NCBI RefSeq assembly: GCF_003732665.1
Contig: NZ_MOBP01000012.1
Location: 124,001 to 188,000 of the forward strand
Direction of reading: 5' to 3'
DNA: 64,000 bases
DNA from: Pseudomonas frederiksbergensis
Lineage (GTDB): Bacteria > Pseudomonadota > Gammaproteobacteria > Pseudomonadales > Pseudomonadaceae
Both the position numbers and the translations under genes were made by a program. The notes beneath the pieces were generated by a model. It was not told where the DNA came from. It ran no database searches and saw only the letters and a program-made list of their open reading frames with translations. Of the stretch, positions 17,665 to 30,700 are shown in pieces (the stretch's first letter is position 1; every line of letters starts with the position of its first letter).

Positions 17665-20600
17665 ACGCCTATCAATTGCTGGAGCTGTTCGCTCGTCATG
17701 ACGTGGTCCTTGAAGTGGACGGCGACAAACTGCGCTGCAAGGCGCCCCGTGGCTTTCTGACGCAAGACATGCTGCAGGCGCTCAAGCGCCACAAGGTTGA
17801 GCTGATCGGGTTGCTCGGTGGCCAGGACGCTGCGGCGATTCCGTTGCGCACGGCTGGCGAAGCGCACTGGCCGCTGTCGTTTTCCCAACGGCAATTGTGG
17901 TTCCTCGATCAACTGGAACCGGGCAACGCCTTCTACAACGTGCCCACGGCGGTAACGCTCAAGGGCACGCTGGACGTGTCGCGGCTGGAAGGCGCGTTGA
18001 ACGAACTGATCCGCCGCCACGAAATCCTGCGCACTACTTTTTGCAGCGTCGAGGGTGAACCGCGTCAAGTGGTGCACCCGAGCATGCCGCTGGCGCTACA
18101 GGTCACGGATCTGCGGGATCTGCCAGTCGCCGAGCGCGAACAGAAAGTCCGGCTAGCCGTCGATCACGAAGCCCGGGCGCCATTCGACCTCGCCACCGGC
18201 CCCTTGCTGCGCGCCTCGTTGCTACGCCTGGCCCACGACGAATACCTGTGGCTCTACAGCGTGCATCACATCATCGCCGACGGCTGGTCGATGGGCGTGA
18301 TCCTGCATGAAGTCACCACCCTCTATGGCGACAGCCTGCGCGGCGAGCCGTCGAGCCTGGCGCCGTTGCCGGTGCAATACGCCGACTACGCCTGCTGGCA
18401 ACAGCAACGCCTGGGCGGAGATGCGCTGCAAACCCAGCTCGATTTCTGGCGCCGGACCCTGGCCGATGCGCCGTCACTGTCGACCGTGCCCTCGGATCGG
18501 CCACGGCCAGTGGTGCAGCGATACGTCGGCGCCACGTTCAGTTCATCCGTCGACGGCGACACGCTGCGGGAACTCAACGCTTTGGCGCGGCAGACCCAAG
18601 GCACGCTGTTCAACGTGTTGCTGGGTGCACTCGCTGTGTTGCTGTGGCGCCACAGCGGTCAGCAGGATCTGTGCATCGGCACGCCGTTCGCCAACCGCAG
18701 CAGCCCGGAAATCGAGCCGCTGATCGGGCATTTCGTCAACACCCTGGTGATCCGCCAGCGTCTGGATTCGCAACAGACCTTCGCCGAACTGCTGCGTGAC
18801 GTGCGCGGGCAGATGCTCGACATCCACGCCCATCAGGACGTGCCGTTCGACCGCGTGGTCGAGGCCGTCAACCCACCCCGCGATACCGGTCATTCGCCGC
18901 TGTTCCAAGTGATGATGGTGTTGCAGAACACCCCTGGTGGCGGGGTGCAGATGCCCGGCCTGAACCTGACGCCCTATGGCACCAGCAGCGCCACGGCTAA
19001 GTTTGACCTGGCGTTTGAATGGGTCGAACGGGAAGGGCGGCTGAACCTGTTGGTGGAATACAACACCGACCTGTTCGACGTTGCGACCATTGAGCGTTTG
19101 AGCGGTCATTACCGGCAATTGCTGAAACAGATTGCCCTCGATCCGAAGCAGGCGATTGGCGGGTTGTCGTTATTAGCCGAGGCTGAGCGCGAGCAAATCC
19201 TCGTGGAGTGGAATCGAACCGCGCCGCTGGGGCAACCGGCCGATTGTGTGCACCGACTGGTCGAAGCCCAGGTCGTCCGTGATCCCCAGGCCTGTGCGGT
19301 GTCGTTCGAATCCGAGTCGTTGAGCTACGGCGAACTCAATGCCCAGGCCAACCGTCTCGCGCAGTATTTGCGTACCTTGGGCGTCGGACCGGACGTGCGC
19401 GTGGCGGTGTGCGTCGAGCGTTCGCTGGAGCTGCCGGTGGCGCTGCTGGCAGTGCTTAAGGCTGGCGGTGCCTATGTGCCGCTGGACCCGAATTACCCGG
19501 TCGGGCGCCTGAGCCACATGCTCAGCGACAGCACCCCGGCGGTGTTGTTGACCCTCGGCTCGGCCCAAGGAGTGTTGCGCGAGGCGCTGCAAGGTTCGAC
19601 CTGGGAAGCGCCAGTGCTCGACCTCAAGGCCGACGCCGCGAGTTGGGCCGAACTGTCGCCGGACAATCCCGACCCGCGCAGCGTTGGCGTCATGCCCGAT
19701 CATCTCGCCTATGTGATCTACACCTCGGGCACCACCGGGTTGCCCAAGGGCGCGATGGTCGCCCATCGCGGCCTGAGCAATCTGCTGTTGTGGTGTTCGC
19801 AAATCTGCGGCGAATCCGGGGTGATGCTGCACAAGATCCCCTTCGGTTTCGACGCCTCGGCCTGGGAAACCTTCTGGCCCCTGGCAACCGGCGGACGGCT
19901 GGTGGTGGCGCGCCCCGGCGGTCATCTGGAGCCGGGCTACATGGCTCGGGTGGTGCGCGAACAGCGGGTCACGGCCCTGGTGTTTGTGCCGGCGATGCTG
20001 CAACTGTTTCTTGAGGTCGATGAGGTCAGCCTCTGCACCGAACTGACTGATGTGTTCAGCGGCGGCGGTGAACTGCCACCGGCGCTGGCCCGGCGTTTCC
20101 AGGAACGGCTGCCCCATGCTCGCCTGCATAACGTCTACGGCCCGACCGAAACCACGGTGATCAACAGCGTCTGGACCCTGGAGCCCGGCGCCGCCGTGCC
20201 GGCCCTGCAACTGCCGATTGGCCGTCCCATCGCCAACAACCGTTTCTACGTCCTGGATGAGCGCGACGGGCCAGTGCCGGCGGGCGTTACCGGGCAGTTG
20301 CACATTGGCGGCGTCGGCGTCGCCCGGGGTTACCTGGGGCTGGCGCAACTCACCGCCGAGCGTTTTATCGACAACCCGTTCGTGCCCGGTGATCGGCTGT
20401 ACCGCAGTGGTGATCTGGCGCGCTATCGTCCGGACGGCCAACTGGAATTCCTCGGGCGCAACGACTTTCAGGTCAAGCTGCGTGGCGTGCGTCTGGAATT
20501 GGGCGAGATCGAGGCGCGGTTGGAGGCGTTCCGGGGCGTGCGCGCCGCCGTGGTGCTGATGGTCGGCGACACGGCGCAAAACCAGCGGCTGGTGGCGTGC

Positions 20601-21773
20601 TGTGCGGTGAGTGAACCCCTGGAAGAGTCGGCGGTGCACGCGCATTTGGCGACGACCTTGCCGAGCGCCGTACTGCCCAGCGCCTATCTATGGCTCGACA
20701 CCTTGCCGCTGACGGCCAATGGCAAAGTCGACCGCGTGGCCCTGACGACCCTGGCCAATCAAGACCTGGCTGATCGTCAGGTCAACCTCAGCAGCCCTCG
20801 GGACCATATCGAACTGGCGCTGTATCAAATCTGGAAAGGCTTGCTGCTGGCCCCGCAAATCGGTATCCGCGACAACTTCTTCAACGTCGGCGGCACCTCC
20901 ATCGCCGCGATCAAAATGGCCCACCAGCTCGGCTTGGCGTTTGGCGTCGAGGTGCCGGTGCGCGTGGTGCTTGGCTATCCGACCATCGAAGCCCTCGGTG
21001 GCTGGTTGCGCGCCGGAGCCAGTCCGGCGGCAGCCCAGAGCAACCTGATCGAATTCCGTCGCGGCGAAGGGCGGCGCAATGTGGTGTGCATTCACCCGGC
21101 GGGCGGGACTGCGTTTTGTTATTTGTCCCTGGCCAAGGTGCTGCCGGATGCGGTCGGTGTCTACGGCATTCAGTCGCCGGGGTTGAATCCGGGTGAGGCC
21201 ACCGAGCCGACGGTGGAATCGATGGCCGAAGCCTATCTGCGCCTGATCGAACCGCTGGCGACACAACCGCTGGTGCTCACCGGGCTGTCGTTCGGTGGCC
21301 TGGTGGCCTACGAAATGGCCAAGCGCCTGACAGCGGCGGGGCATCGTCAGGTAACGCTGGTGTTGCTCGATACTCAGGGCAGCGATGACCCGAGTTTCCG
21401 TCAGCAGATCGGCACCGTGGACATGGCCGAATTCCGCGACAAACTGGTGCGCTTCAACGGCATGTACCCCGGCATCGAAGATGCCCAGGTCGAGCGTTAT
21501 TTCCATCTCTACAACCACAATCGCCTGGCCATGGCCGGCTACGAATGCGCGCCACGGGCCGGTCGTGTGGTGCTGATCCAGGCCAGGGAAGGCTTCAGTC
21601 GCCAGCAGTTGCATGAACTGCGGGGCTTCTGGCGGCGGCGGGCCGGCGACGGCTACCTGGCGAAACTGGTGAATGGCGGTCACTGGGACATGCTCGAAAC
21701 CACGGAAGTGCACCGGGTCTCCCAGACCCTCAGGCAGGAGCTGCAACGCTTCGACGCGCAGGAGGCGAAATGA
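17661..21773 (+). CDS. NRPS 2: TubC-type docking domain, C, A, T, thioesterase
   Basis: A protein of 1370 residues. The first 52 residues (MNAYQLLELF..., KHKVELIGLL-like end) match the TubC N-terminal docking domain, which accepts a partner synthetase, presumably NRPS 1. The C domain has HHIIADGWS at 202-210. A has YTSGTTGLPKG at about 684 and the code D-A-W-V-F-G-V-V-I. I do not recognise this code; it is nearest in pattern to aliphatic (Leu-type) codes, at low confidence. T serine is 1080 (VGGTSIAA). The type I thioesterase has GLSFGG with Ser1210, an Asp in LLDTQGSDD and a His in NGGHWDML. The ATG overlaps the previous stop, with GGAGG 10 bases upstream. With NRPS 1 it would complete and release an Arg-Pro-thiazole-X chain. 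Unusually, another NRPS with its own TE follows. Confidence 0.88.
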   Translation: MNAYQLLELFARHDVVLEVDGDKLRCKAPRGFLTQDMLQALKRHKVELIGLLGGQDAAAIPLRTAGEAHWPLSFSQRQLWFLDQLEPGNAFYNVPTAVTLKGTLDVSRLEGALNELIRRHEILRTTFCSVEGEPRQVVHPSMPLALQVTDLRDLPVAEREQKVRLAVDHEARAPFDLATGPLLRASLLRLAHDEYLWLYSVHHIIADGWSMGVILHEVTTLYGDSLRGEPSSLAPLPVQYADYACWQQQRLGGDALQTQLDFWRRTLADAPSLSTVPSDRPRPVVQRYVGATFSSSVDGDTLRELNALARQTQGTLFNVLLGALAVLLWRHSGQQDLCIGTPFANRSSPEIEPLIGHFVNTLVIRQRLDSQQTFAELLRDVRGQMLDIHAHQDVPFDRVVEAVNPPRDTGHSPLFQVMMVLQNTPGGGVQMPGLNLTPYGTSSATAKFDLAFEWVEREGRLNLLVEYNTDLFDVATIERLSGHYRQLLKQIALDPKQAIGGLSLLAEAEREQILVEWNRTAPLGQPADCVHRLVEAQVVRDPQACAVSFESESLSYGELNAQANRLAQYLRTLGVGPDVRVAVCVERSLELPVALLAVLKAGGAYVPLDPNYPVGRLSHMLSDSTPAVLLTLGSAQGVLREALQGSTWEAPVLDLKADAASWAELSPDNPDPRSVGVMPDHLAYVIYTSGTTGLPKGAMVAHRGLSNLLLWCSQICGESGVMLHKIPFGFDASAWETFWPLATGGRLVVARPGGHLEPGYMARVVREQRVTALVFVPAMLQLFLEVDEVSLCTELTDVFSGGGELPPALARRFQERLPHARLHNVYGPTETTVINSVWTLEPGAAVPALQLPIGRPIANNRFYVLDERDGPVPAGVTGQLHIGGVGVARGYLGLAQLTAERFIDNPFVPGDRLYRSGDLARYRPDGQLEFLGRNDFQVKLRGVRLELGEIEARLEAFRGVRAAVVLMVGDTAQNQRLVACCAVSEPLEESAVHAHLATTLPSAVLPSAYLWLDTLPLTANGKVDRVALTTLANQDLADRQVNLSSPRDHIELALYQIWKGLLLAPQIGIRDNFFNVGGTSIAAIKMAHQLGLAFGVEVPVRVVLGYPTIEALGGWLRAGASPAAAQSNLIEFRRGEGRRNVVCIHPAGGTAFCYLSLAKVLPDAVGVYGIQSPGLNPGEATEPTVESMAEAYLRLIEPLATQPLVLTGLSFGGLVAYEMAKRLTAAGHRQVTLVLLDTQGSDDPSFRQQIGTVDMAEFRDKLVRFNGMYPGIEDAQVERYFHLYNHNRLAMAGYECAPRAGRVVLIQAREGFSRQQLHELRGFWRRRAGDGYLAKLVNGGHWDMLETTEVHRVSQTLRQELQRFDAQEAK

Positions 21774-24700
21774 TGAATTCGCACAAGGACAATACGCCGA
21801 CGTTGCTCGCTCAGTTTGCCGAACACGTGCGCAACGATCCCCAAGCCCTGGCAGTGATCGATCAACAGGTACGGCTGACTTACTTCGAACTGGCCAGCGC
21901 CAGCGAACGCATCGCCCGGGGTTTGCAGGCGCGTGGCGTGCAACCAGGGCAATCCCTGGCGCTGTGCCTGCCACGCTCCTGGCAATGGCTCGCCGTGATA
22001 CTGGGTGCGTTGAAAGTCGGGGCCGTGGTGGTGCCGCTGGACCGTGCCAGCCCGGTCAAGCGCCGGGAGCTGATGCTCGCCGATGCCGCGTGCGTAGGGC
22101 TGATCACCCCGGATGAGGACTGGGCCTCGGCATCCTCGCTTTGGCACACCACCGTCGAAGCGCTGCTGGACCACCCGGACCAACCCCCACAACCCTTGGC
22201 TGATACCTTCGCCGAGGTCAGTTTTCTGTTCTACACCTCGGGCACCACCGGCACACCGAAAGCGGTGGAAGTCGGCGAGCGCGGCCTGCTGCGCCTGACG
22301 CAAACCGGTGGTTACATCGAGATTCGCCCCACGGACCGCTTTGCCTGCCTGTCCAATCCGGCTTTCGATGCGTGCAGTTTCGAACTGTGGGCGCCACTGC
22401 TCAATGGCGGTTGCTGCGTGATGATCGCCGATGAAGACGTGCTCGATGCGCGTCGCCTGGCGCGGGTGCTGGAGGAACAGCGGGTCGATAACCTGTTCAT
22501 GACCGTGTCGTTGTTCAACACCTTGAGCGCGGATTTCCCGGCGTGTTTCGCCAGCCTGCGTCAGGTGTTGATCGGTGGCGAGCAAATCAGCGCGGCGGCC
22601 GTTCGCGCCTGGTACAAGGCCAATCCCGAGAGCCCGTGCCAGATTTTCAACGTCTATGGCCCCACCGAATGCACTACGTTTGCCCTGTGCTATCCGATTG
22701 CCCGGGACTTCTGCGGCTTGTCGGTGCCGATTGGCCGAGCGCTGCCGGACACTGGCGTTCAGGTGTTGGATGAGCGACAGCAAAGGGTTTCGGGCGGTGA
22801 AGTGGGTGAGTTGTACCTGAGTGGCAGCGGCGTTGCCCGTGGCTATCGCAACCGTGGCGAAGACACCGCCCGCAGTTTTGTGCGCTTGCCCGGGCTCGAC
22901 GGTGGCGCCCAGGTGCACTACCGCACGGGAGATCGGGTCAAGGTCAACGACCAAGGGTTGATTGAATACGTGGGCCGGGTTGACCGTCAGGTGAAGGTCC
23001 GGGGTTTTCGCATCGAGCCGGGGGAGGTGGAGCTGCGGATTCTTGAGCATCCACGGGTGGCACAGGCCTATGTCTGCACCCGACGTCTGGCGGCTGAAGA
23101 TCATCAGTTGCTGGCGTTTATCGTGCCCCGGGAAGGTCTGGATTACCTTGAGTTCGACGCGCATCTTCGGGAGCAATTGGCGTCCTACATGCGGCCGCAC
23201 CAGTTGTTTCTGCTGGAGCGTTTGCCGCTGACCGCCAATGGCAAGATCGACCGCGAGGCGTTGCTGGCCCAGCCGTGGATGCCGTGGCGGCCACTGGCAT
23301 CGACTGATGGCGACGAATCACCGGCTCTGAATTGGTTGCTGGAACAGGCCCGTTCACTGTTGGGTCAACCGGCCCTGGGCGCCCAGGACGACTGGCTCGG
23401 CAGTGGCGGCGATTCACTGAAAGCCATGCGCCTGCGTTCGGCGATTCGCAGCCATTGGCAGCGTGAGATCCCTGTCGCTACGTTACTGAGCGAGTCGTTT
23501 GCGGTACTCGCAGAACACCTGATCAGCCAGCAGGACAGCGTTATCTATCCGCCCGCGCCCGCGATCAGCAGCGCCCGTCGTTTGCCGGCCACCGCCGAGC
23601 AACGACGCCTGTGGCTGATGCAGCAGCTTGAGCCGACATCCACCGCGTATAACGTGCCGCTGATTCTGCACCTGGCGGCGGGTGTCGATGTATCGGCATT
23701 GGCCGAGGCCGTGGGGCGTCTGGTGAGGCGTCATCCGGGGCTGCGCACGTCATTTGCGCCCGGCGCCGATGGCCTCGATCAGGTGATTGCCGAGCAGGGT
23801 TCGACTTGCCGCACGTTGGCGCATTTTACCGAGGACACCTGGTCGGCCTTCGCAGCGATGGTGTTTGGCACCCCGTTTGATCTGGCCACGCCCATGCTGT
23901 TCCAGGCCTGGCTGTTGCCCTTCGCCGATGGAAGTTGTCGGTTGCTGCTCAACATGCACCACATCATCGTCGATGGCTGGTCGATGAACCTGTTGTTCGA
24001 CGACCTGACCGCGCTGTACGAAGATGCCGTGCAAGGTCGCGCCAGTCCTGAACCGACCCCACGCCTGAGCGCACTGGAATTTGGCCAGTGGCAAGGCCAA
24101 TGGAGCATCGACCCGCATTACCGCGACCAGCGCCGGGCCTTGGCGCAGTTGTACCGCCAGCAGGAAGCGCCATCACCGGCGCTGCTGCCCACGGCTGTTG
24201 TCAGCCCGCAAGCACGGCTTTATCGCCAGCCATTGGGGGGCGCACGCAACGCCGCTCTAGAACAGTTTTGCAGCCAGCAACGCCTGACCCGTTTCGAAGT
24301 GCTGTTCAGTGTCTTTGCCTGGAGCCTCTATGCCCTGACCGGCAGCGAGCGGCCACGCATCGCCAGCCCGGTGTCGAACCGGCCCCTGGCGGAGTTCGAA
24401 GACACCGTTGGCATGTTCGCCAACACCGTGCTGATCCCGACCACCGTCGATAACGCCCTGGCACTGGGCGAACAACTACGCCGCCAGACCGCCACCGTGC
24501 GCGAGGTGCTGGCGTTGCAGGACGTCGCCCTGGCGGATGTGGTGGAAGACCTGCGCTTGTCGTCGAGCGCGACGTTGTTCGATTTCATGTTTGTGCTGGA
24601 AAACACCGATTACGCCGCGCTGGCCGATTCAGGCTTGCGGGCGACCCTGGAATTCAGCGAGCAGTTCCAGGCCAAATGCCCGCTGACCTTGCTGGTGGTG

Positions 24701-27700
24701 GGCGCTGAATGTTGGTGGGAATACCAGTGCAGCTACTTCGATGAAGCGCAGATGCGCGCGGTGAATCAGCTGTTCAACCGTGGCCTCGACTTGCTGTTGC
24801 AATCCCCGGCGGCGACCCTGGACACGCTGCTCGGCCCTTATCGCCAGCACTTGCCGCTGGCCAGTGAAGGCGCCAGCGGCGCGGCGCCGTTCAGCACCAT
24901 GGCTGACTGGTTCGAGCATCAGGTCCATTGCACGCCAACCGCCACCGCGCTGGTTGCCGGGCAGCAACGCCTGAGTTACAGCGAGTTGAATGCGTTGGCC
25001 GATACCCTGGCGGCGACCCTGATCGAGCAGCATCCGTTGCCCAATCGCGACAATGAGCCGCTGCATGTGGTGTTGTTCCTTGAAGCCTCGGTCGAGCACA
25101 TCGTCGCCTTGCTGGCCCTGGCCAAACTCAACCTTACCGCCGTGCCACTGGACCCCGGTTATCCGCTCGCCGTGCAACGCCAGGTGCTGGAGCAAGCGCA
25201 GCCCCATTGCCTGTTGTTCAGCACCGCGACCGAGGCGGCGCTGGATAACCTGAACGCCAGTCGCTTCCCCCTGCAACGGGTGAATCTGAGCGCCGAAGCC
25301 CAACCGTTCGAGCGTCCACGCCACACCGGCGAACGTCCGCTGTACACGCTGTTTACCTCCGGCTCCACCGGTACGCCTAAAGGCGTCCAGGTGCCGGACC
25401 GGACCCTGTGCAACCTGCTGCAATGGCAGCGCACCGAGGGCCAGTTGCCGGCCAAATCGGTGACCCTGCAGTTTTCCATGTTGTCGTTCGACGTGTCGTT
25501 CCAGGAGATCTTCGGCACCTTGTGCGGCGGTGGCACCTATCACCTGATCACCCCACGCTGGCGGCAGGATGCCCAGGCATTGTTGGCGTATCTGGTCGAG
25601 GCGCGGATTGAACGGCTGTTCCTGCCGTGCGTGGCCTTGCAGCATTTGGCGCAAACCGCCGTCGCCCAACACCTGTACCCGCCGACGCTGCGGGAAGTGG
25701 TGACGGCCGGGGAGCAGTTGCTCTGTACCGACGCGCTGAAAACCTGGTTCGCCGGCCTGCCGCAGGCAACGCTGTTCAACCACTACGGCCCGACCGAAAC
25801 CCACGTCGTCAGCGCGTACCGCTTGCCGGCCAACGCCCGGGACTGGCCGTTGCGCGCCCCCATCGGCCACGCGGTCAGCAATGCCCGATTGCTGTTGGTG
25901 GACGAATACGAACGTCCGGTGCCGAAGGGCAGCCGTGGCTACCTGCTGGTGGCGGGGCCGATGATTTCCCGTTGCTACCTCGCCGACCCGGCGCTGAACG
26001 CCGCACGCTTTATCGAACGGCCGCAAACCGAGGGTGAGCCCCGGCTGTTCTATCGCACCGGCGACCTGGCCTGGGCCGATGCCCACGGCTGTCTGCACTA
26101 CCTGGGACGCGACGACCAACAGATCAAACTCAGCGGCCATCGCCTGGAGCTGGGGCAGATTGAAGCGGCGCTGATGCAGGTGCCGCAAGTGATCAACGCG
26201 GTGGTGACGATTCAAGCCGAACCGCCGCGCCTGACCGCTTACCTGCAACTGGACGGCGAACCGGCGACGGCGCAGGTGCTGGATCGTCAGGTGGCCCGGC
26301 AACTGCCGGCCCATGTGCGCATCGATGAATATCGACGGATCGACGCCTGGCCGCGCACCCCCAGCGGCAAGATCGACCGCAAGGCGTTGAACGGTTTGGG
26401 CGAAGCGCTGGAGCGCCGGCGCTCAGCGGCAACGGTCACACCGTTGAACGCACTGGAACAGCAACTGAGCGACCTGTTCAGCGCGGTGATCGGCCGTGAT
26501 ATCGAACCGGATCAAACCTTCTTCGAGGCTGGCGCCACCAGCCTTGGCCTGATGCGCCTGCATGCCCGCTATAACAAGGAACTGCCCCACACCGTGGCGA
26601 TGGCTGACCTGTTCGAGCAAGTGACGGTGCGGCGCTTGGCGGCGCACTTGTCCAGCGCGCCAGCGGTCACCGTTGAGCGAGTGCGCCACGCCGATACCGG
26701 GCAACAGCCCATGGCGATCATCGGCATGGCGGTCAACGTCGCCGGGGCGCAAAACCTCGATGAGTTCTGGGCGATGGTCCAGGGTGGCGCGTTGGGTATC
26801 GAGCATTTCCCGGCAACGGATGGGCGGGTCGGTGCCCGCAGTCAACTGGCGGGAATGCTGGATTTCGACCCTGAATATTTCGGCATCAGCCGCCAGGAAG
26901 CACGCCTGATGGACCCGCAGCAGCGGCACTTGCTGATGGCCTGTGTGCAGGCGTTGCAACACGCCGGCATCACGCCGTCCGCCGACGGCCCGCGCATCGG
27001 TTTAATCGCCAGTTGCGGCGAAACCACTTACTTCCAGCAGATGTTGCGCGAGAGCGCCGACGGTGATTTGCCGGACGGCTTCCAGATGGCGCTGCACCAC
27101 GACAAGGATTTCCTGGCGACCAAAGCCGCTTACCACCTCGACCTCACCGGTCCGGCCATGAGCGTGCAAGCGGCGTGCGGCAGTTCGTTGATCGGCGTGC
27201 ATCTGGCCAGTGCCATGCTGCGCCAGGGTGACAGCGATGTGATGCTGGCGGCGGGCGTGCTGATCGACCCGACCTTGACCGACGGCTATCGCCACCGCTC
27301 GCAGCACATTTTTTCCAGTGATGGCCTGTGCCGGCCGTTCAGTGACGACGCCAGCGGCACCATCGGCGCCAGCGGCTACGGCGTGGTGGTGCTCAAGCCC
27401 CTGGCCCAGGCCCGGGCCGATGGTGACCGGATTTACGCATTGGTCGAGGCTTCGGCACTGAACAATGACGGCCGCGACAAGATGAGCTACACCGCGCCCT
27501 CGGTGGCCGGGCAGAGCGCGGTGATTCGCGAAGCTCTGGGCAAGGCTGGGCTGACCGGTGCGGACATCGGTTACATCGAAGCCCACGGCACCGGCACCTT
27601 GCTCGGTGACCCGGTCGAGGTGGCGGCGTTGAGCAAGGCATTCGGCGATGCCCCGGCCGGTCGTTGCGCCCTGGCTTCGGTGAAGAGCCAGATTGGCCAT

Positions 27701-30700
27701 TTGGGCGCGGCGGCGGGGGTGGTCGGGCTGATCCGCGCCAGCCTCGCGGTGTTCCACGGCGTGGTGCCGCCTAACCTCGGCTTTGGCCGGATCAATCCGC
27801 AAATCGATCTTGAGCATTCGCCGTTTTATGTACCGACCACTTCACGGCCATGGCCCGAGGGGCGTCGGCGTGTGGCGGGGGTCAGCAGTTTTGGCATTGG
27901 TGGCACCAACGCCCATGTGATTGTCGGAGCCGCGCAGCAGCACGAGGTGGCGGCTGAAGATACGTTGCCGCTGCTGATGATTTCGGCCCACAGCCGTTCG
28001 GCGTTGCTGCGGGATGTTGCCGCCATCGAAGGCTATTTGCAGGCGTTTCCCGAGCGTCATCAAGCGTTGCTCAGTCACTTGCAATCGGGTCGTCGTCAGT
28101 TGCGCTGGCGCCTGGCGATGGCGTATCGAGCGGGTGATGTGTTGGACACCTCTTTGATCAAGGAAGTGATCGCGTCCGGCGTGCGGCTCGATGCTCACGA
28201 ACATTCAATTCCGGCGTTGATCGAGGCGTGGTACGACGGTGCAACCCTCGACTGGCCCCGTCGCTCGGCACCACCGCCATGGGATCTGCCGCCCTCGGCC
28301 TTCGATCTGGAGCGCTATCGCTTTCAGGCGTCTGCCGTGGCGGAGCCTGAGACGGCCATTGCGCAGCAGCCGTTGGCGCAGTGGTTCTACCAGCGGCAGT
28401 GGGTACGCGTTCGACGCTTGGATACGGCGGTTGCCGCTCAACGTGAAACCCTGGTCCTCTGTGGTAACGAGGCCCCCGACGCGATGTTGTTGGAGAGCCT
28501 GAACGCTGTCTATAAACGCGTGATTCAGGTCCGCGCCGGCAATGGCTTCAAGCGCCATGGCCCGGATCGTTTCGAACTGGACCCGTTGGACGCGCAGGCC
28601 TTGACCCGACTGCTCAGCGAAGTGGCCGAGCCTGGGTTGGTCGAACTGGACTGGCTGCACGCTTTGCCGCTGTCGGTGACCGGCGTGGTGAATGAGCAAA
28701 GCCTGGCTGCCGCACAGTGGGCCGGTGTGGATACCGTCAGTGCCTTGATGCAGGCCTGGGGGCAATCCACCCGTACGGCCTGCCTGCGATTGTGGCTGAT
28801 GTCGTGGCAGGCCTGTCCGGTGGACGGCGACGTGGCGCGCCCCGAGCTGGCGGCGCTGGCGGGCATCACCGAGGTGGTGCCCCAGGAATACCCGGTGCGT
28901 TGTCACTGGCTGGATTGGCCATCGCCGCAGCTGGATGCGCCAGAACTGGCGGCGTTGCTCAGCGACCCGGCGGCATTGCCCCGGCGCATGGCGGTGCGCG
29001 GCGGTTATCTGTGGCAGCCACGGTTGATGGCCAGTCCGTTGCCGGCCACGGCATCGAATTCCAGCAAGCTGCCCATGGACGGCACGTTTCTGGTACTGGG
29101 CGGCACGGGCGGTATCGGTCGCACCCTGTGCGAACACCTGTTGCAGGCGCCGCAGCGGCGGGTCGTTCTGCTCTCAAGAAAGGGCGAATTACCCGCTACT
29201 TTGGCGGCCTACGGTTCGCGGATCGACTGCGTGCAAGCCGATATCGCCGACCTGGTGCGCTGGCCAACGGTGCTGGAGCAACTGGTGCGGCGTTACGGTC
29301 GCCTGGCCGGGGTGATCCACGCGGCGGGCGTCGGTGCCGGCAGCCTGATTCGCCATCGCGACGCCCGACAACTGGGCGAAGCCATGGCGGCCAAGACCCG
29401 CGGCATGCTTGCGGTTGAAGCCTTGATCGAGCACCTGGCGCCCGGGTTTGTCCTGTACTGCTCGTCGATGTCGGCGCTGTTCGGCGGCGCCGGGCATCTG
29501 GACTATGCGGCGGCCAGTGGCGTGCTCGACGGCTTCGTGCATTACCGCTCGAACGCTGACTGCCTGCGCCTGGGCATCAACTGGGATATCTGGCGCGACG
29601 TCGGCATGGCCACCACCAGTGGCGCCAGCGATGCCGCGCATCAGGAGCATCTGACGGTGGGCCTGTCGGCGCAAGAGGGCTGCCGGGTGTTCGACCTGGC
29701 CCTGACGGCGCAACTGCCACAATTGCTGATCTCCACCACCGGCATCGACACGGCGCGGCGTTTTTATCCGGTGCGGCATGGCGCCGCGAATGCGCCGACC
29801 CCGACGACCGTGGACCTGCGCGGACACTTGCAGGAATGCCTGTGCAAATGGCTCGGCGTGTCGGCGCTGGAGGACGACGATTCCCTGTACGACCTCGGGG
29901 CCGATTCCCTGACGTTGCTCGACCTGATCGACGAACTGCAATCGGTCACCGGTGAGGTGTTCCAGTTGTCGCAGTTCAGTCACAAAGTCAGCCTGCAAGA
30001 GGTGCTGACATTGCTCGATGGCGCCAGTGGCAGCGTGACAAGCACCTGGGACGACGGCGTGCAGATCGATCAGTGGCACCCAGGGGCAGGGCGAGAATGG
30101 CTGTACCTGATCCACCCGGTGGGTGGTGATGTCCAGGCTTACCGCGAACTGGTCTCGGCGCTGCATCCCGACCTGGGCGTGTGCGTGATCGCTGATCCGG
30201 CGTTGCGTTTGCCGCAGTTGCCGAACATCACACTGGAGGAGCGCGCAGCGCTTTATCTGAACGCGGTGCAGGCGCATCACCCCGAGGGCGTTGCGTGGCG
30301 CTTGGCAGGCTGGTCGTTCGGCGCCTGGGTGGCGCAGGCCATGTGCGGCCTCGCGCAGGGCTCGGGGCTGCGCCAGCCGCTGCTCTACCTGATCGACCCG
30401 CCCGCGCCGGATGCCGGTGCGGAACTGGCCTTGATCGACGAGCAGCACATTCAACAGGTGTTCCAGCGCGAGTTTTCCGCACGCCGGCCCGACGACGCGC
30501 CGGCAGACGACGTGCCGCGCTACCTGCAAAGCCTGGTCGCCTGTTGCAAAAACAACATCGCGAGCATGGCCGGGCATCAGCCGTCACGCCTGGAACACAC
30601 AACAACGCGGTTGTTTATCGCCACCCGCGCCAATCCCTACGGCATGGGCAGCGCGTGGCAGATCGCCGATCTACAACTTGCCTGGCAGGGGCTGTTGCCG

